The position numbers were made by a program, and so were the translations under genes. Source: Rothia sp. (in: high G+C Gram-positive bacteria) (GTDB lineage Bacteria; Actinomycetota; Actinomycetes; Actinomycetales; Micrococcaceae). From it: a stretch of DNA of 64,000 nt. Location: contig NZ_JAUNVZ010000002.1 in the NCBI RefSeq assembly GCF_030540545.1, positions 62,001-126,000 of the forward strand. Reading direction: 5' to 3'. Below, one piece after another: positions 63,176-64,000 of the stretch. Under the pieces are notes generated by a model, which searched no databases, had not been told where the DNA came from, and worked only from the letters and a program-made list of their open reading frames with translations. Numbering within the stretch: position 1 is the first letter of the stretch; every line of letters starts with the position of its first letter.

Positions 63176-64000
63176 ATGACCCTCCCCACCGCCCTGCAGG
63201 AAGATCCCTTCGGCTTCACCGGCCTGACCTACGACGATGTGCTGCTGCTGCCCGGCAACACCGACGTCATCCCCAGCGAGGCAGACACCTCCACCAAGCT
63301 CTCCAAGCGCATTACCCTGAACTCTCCGATTATCTCGGCTGCAATGGACACCGTGACCGACTCGGAAATGGCAATCGCTATGGCACGTCTGGGCGGTCTG
63401 GGCGTTATTCACCGCAACCTCTCCATCGAGGACCAGGCTGCACATGTTGACCGCGTTAAGCGCAGCGAATCCGGCATGATTACCAACCCCGTGACCATCA
63501 ACGCTGACGCAACCATCGCAGAGTACGACCAGATTTGCGGCTACTACCGTGTCTCCGGTCTGCCCGTGGTCTCCGAAGAGGGCGTGCTGGAAGGCATTAT
63601 TACCAACCGCGATATCCGCTACCTGGCACGCGTGGACTTCCCCGCAACCAAGGTGCGCGATATTATGACCGCAATGCCCCTGGTTACCGCTAAGGAAGGC
63701 GTCTCCAAGGACGAGGCATTCCGCCTGATGAGCGAGAACCGCATTGAGCGTCTGCCCCTGGTGGACGACTCCGGCAAGCTGGTCGGTCTGATTACCCTCA
63801 AGGACTTCGTCAAGACCGAGCAGTACCCCCGCTCCACCAAGGACGAAGACGGTCGCCTGCGCGTGGGTGCAGCTGTTGGCTTCTTCGGCGATGGCTACGA
63901 GCGCGCAATGAACCTGGTCGAGGCTGGCGTGGACGCTCTCTTCGTGGACACCGCAAACGGTCACTCCCAGGGCGTGCTGGACATTATCGCCCGCCTGAAG
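63176..64000 (+). CDS. guaB: IMP dehydrogenase (5' part, truncated by the window end)
   Basis: 275 codons are visible and the frame is still open at the last base. The enzyme oxidises IMP to XMP, the committed step of GMP synthesis. N-terminus FGFTGLTYDDVLLLPG, SPIISAAMDTVTDSEMAIAMARLGGLGVIHRN (cited in part), then two CBS domains (about residues 95-220, e.g. YRVSGLPVVSEEG and NRIERLPLVDDSGKLVGLIT). The barrel then resumes with RVGAAVGFFGDGYERAMNLVEAGVDALFVDTANGHS. The catalytic cysteine loop lies beyond the window. The ATG at 63176 is preceded by GAAAGG; an ATG at 63168 runs into a stop. Confidence 0.97.
   Translation, partial: MTLPTALQEDPFGFTGLTYDDVLLLPGNTDVIPSEADTSTKLSKRITLNSPIISAAMDTVTDSEMAIAMARLGGLGVIHRNLSIEDQAAHVDRVKRSESGMITNPVTINADATIAEYDQICGYYRVSGLPVVSEEGVLEGIITNRDIRYLARVDFPATKVRDIMTAMPLVTAKEGVSKDEAFRLMSENRIERLPLVDDSGKLVGLITLKDFVKTEQYPRSTKDEDGRLRVGAAVGFFGDGYERAMNLVEAGVDALFVDTANGHSQGVLDIIARLK

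Overview
The window is a chromosomal segment of a moderately high-G+C Gram-positive actinobacterium. Evidence for this: actinobacterial ribosomal operons with frequent GTG/TTG starts, mycothiol synthesis (mshA), class E-type LAxTG cell-wall sorting signals, an L17 protein with a C-terminal extension, and the gene order glmM-coaA-glmS-acpS-nnr-alr-tsaE-tsaB-rimI-tsaD-groES-groEL-guaB. Codon style and gene content look like Micrococcaceae, most likely Rothia (R. mucilaginosa-like). That genus assignment is inference.

Layout. 1-3.6 kb: translation factors fusA and tuf, each with its own terminator. 3.7-8.3 kb: a degenerate GT-B glycosyltransferase-like gene converging on a very large polytopic membrane protein. 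8.5-14.0 kb: the S10 operon (rpsJ-rplC-rplD-rplW-rplB-rpsS-rplV-rpsC-rplP-rpmC-rpsQ), ending in a strong terminator. 14.0-22.1 kb: three tandem paralogous genes for secreted, sortase-anchored beta-propeller proteins, placed where rplN normally follows rpsQ. 22.1-23.1 kb: a gene-free, hairpin-rich kilobase that may hold a small RNA. 23.1-27.1 kb: the spc operon (rplN to rplO, no rpsN), then secY-adk, map and rlmN. 32.0-37.8 kb: infA-rpmJ-rpsM-rpsK-rpoA-rplQ (no rpsD), truA, rplM-rpsI. 38.0-40.6 kb: ppk2 and glmM. 40.6-44.7 kb: mostly minus-strand DUF2316 gene, mscL, a VanY-like lipoprotein and coaA, with a pair of divergent inverted repeats around the DUF2316 gene. 44.9-49.2 kb: glmS-acpS-nnr. 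49.3-53.3 kb: minus-strand initiating sugar transferase, a putative phosphatase and mshA. 53.4-64.0 kb: alr, the t6A locus tsaE-tsaB-rimI-tsaD, a THUMP-like methyltransferase, a GCS2-family ligase, groES-groEL1 and the 5' part of guaB, which runs off the window.

How the genes work together. Most of the window is growth machinery: ribosome, translation factors, Sec translocon, RNA polymerase alpha, rRNA/tRNA modification and N-terminal processing. A second theme is envelope precursor supply: GlmM and GlmS for UDP-GlcNAc, Alr for D-Ala, a VanY-type peptidase, and a polyprenyl-phosphate sugar transferase. UDP-GlcNAc also feeds MshA for mycothiol. The accessory and most distinctive part is the surface-protein cluster at 14.4-22.0 kb. 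Its members share a 367-bp identical block, LASTG anchors and DtxR/IdeR-like boxes, suggesting a recently recombining and possibly iron-responsive surface system.

Regulation visible in the sequence includes about twenty strong intrinsic terminators, long structured leaders before ribosomal operons, and at least seven genes whose -10 hexamer sits only 6-7 nt upstream of the start codon, predicting leaderless mRNAs. No rRNA, tRNA, CRISPR array, transposase or prophage gene was recognised.
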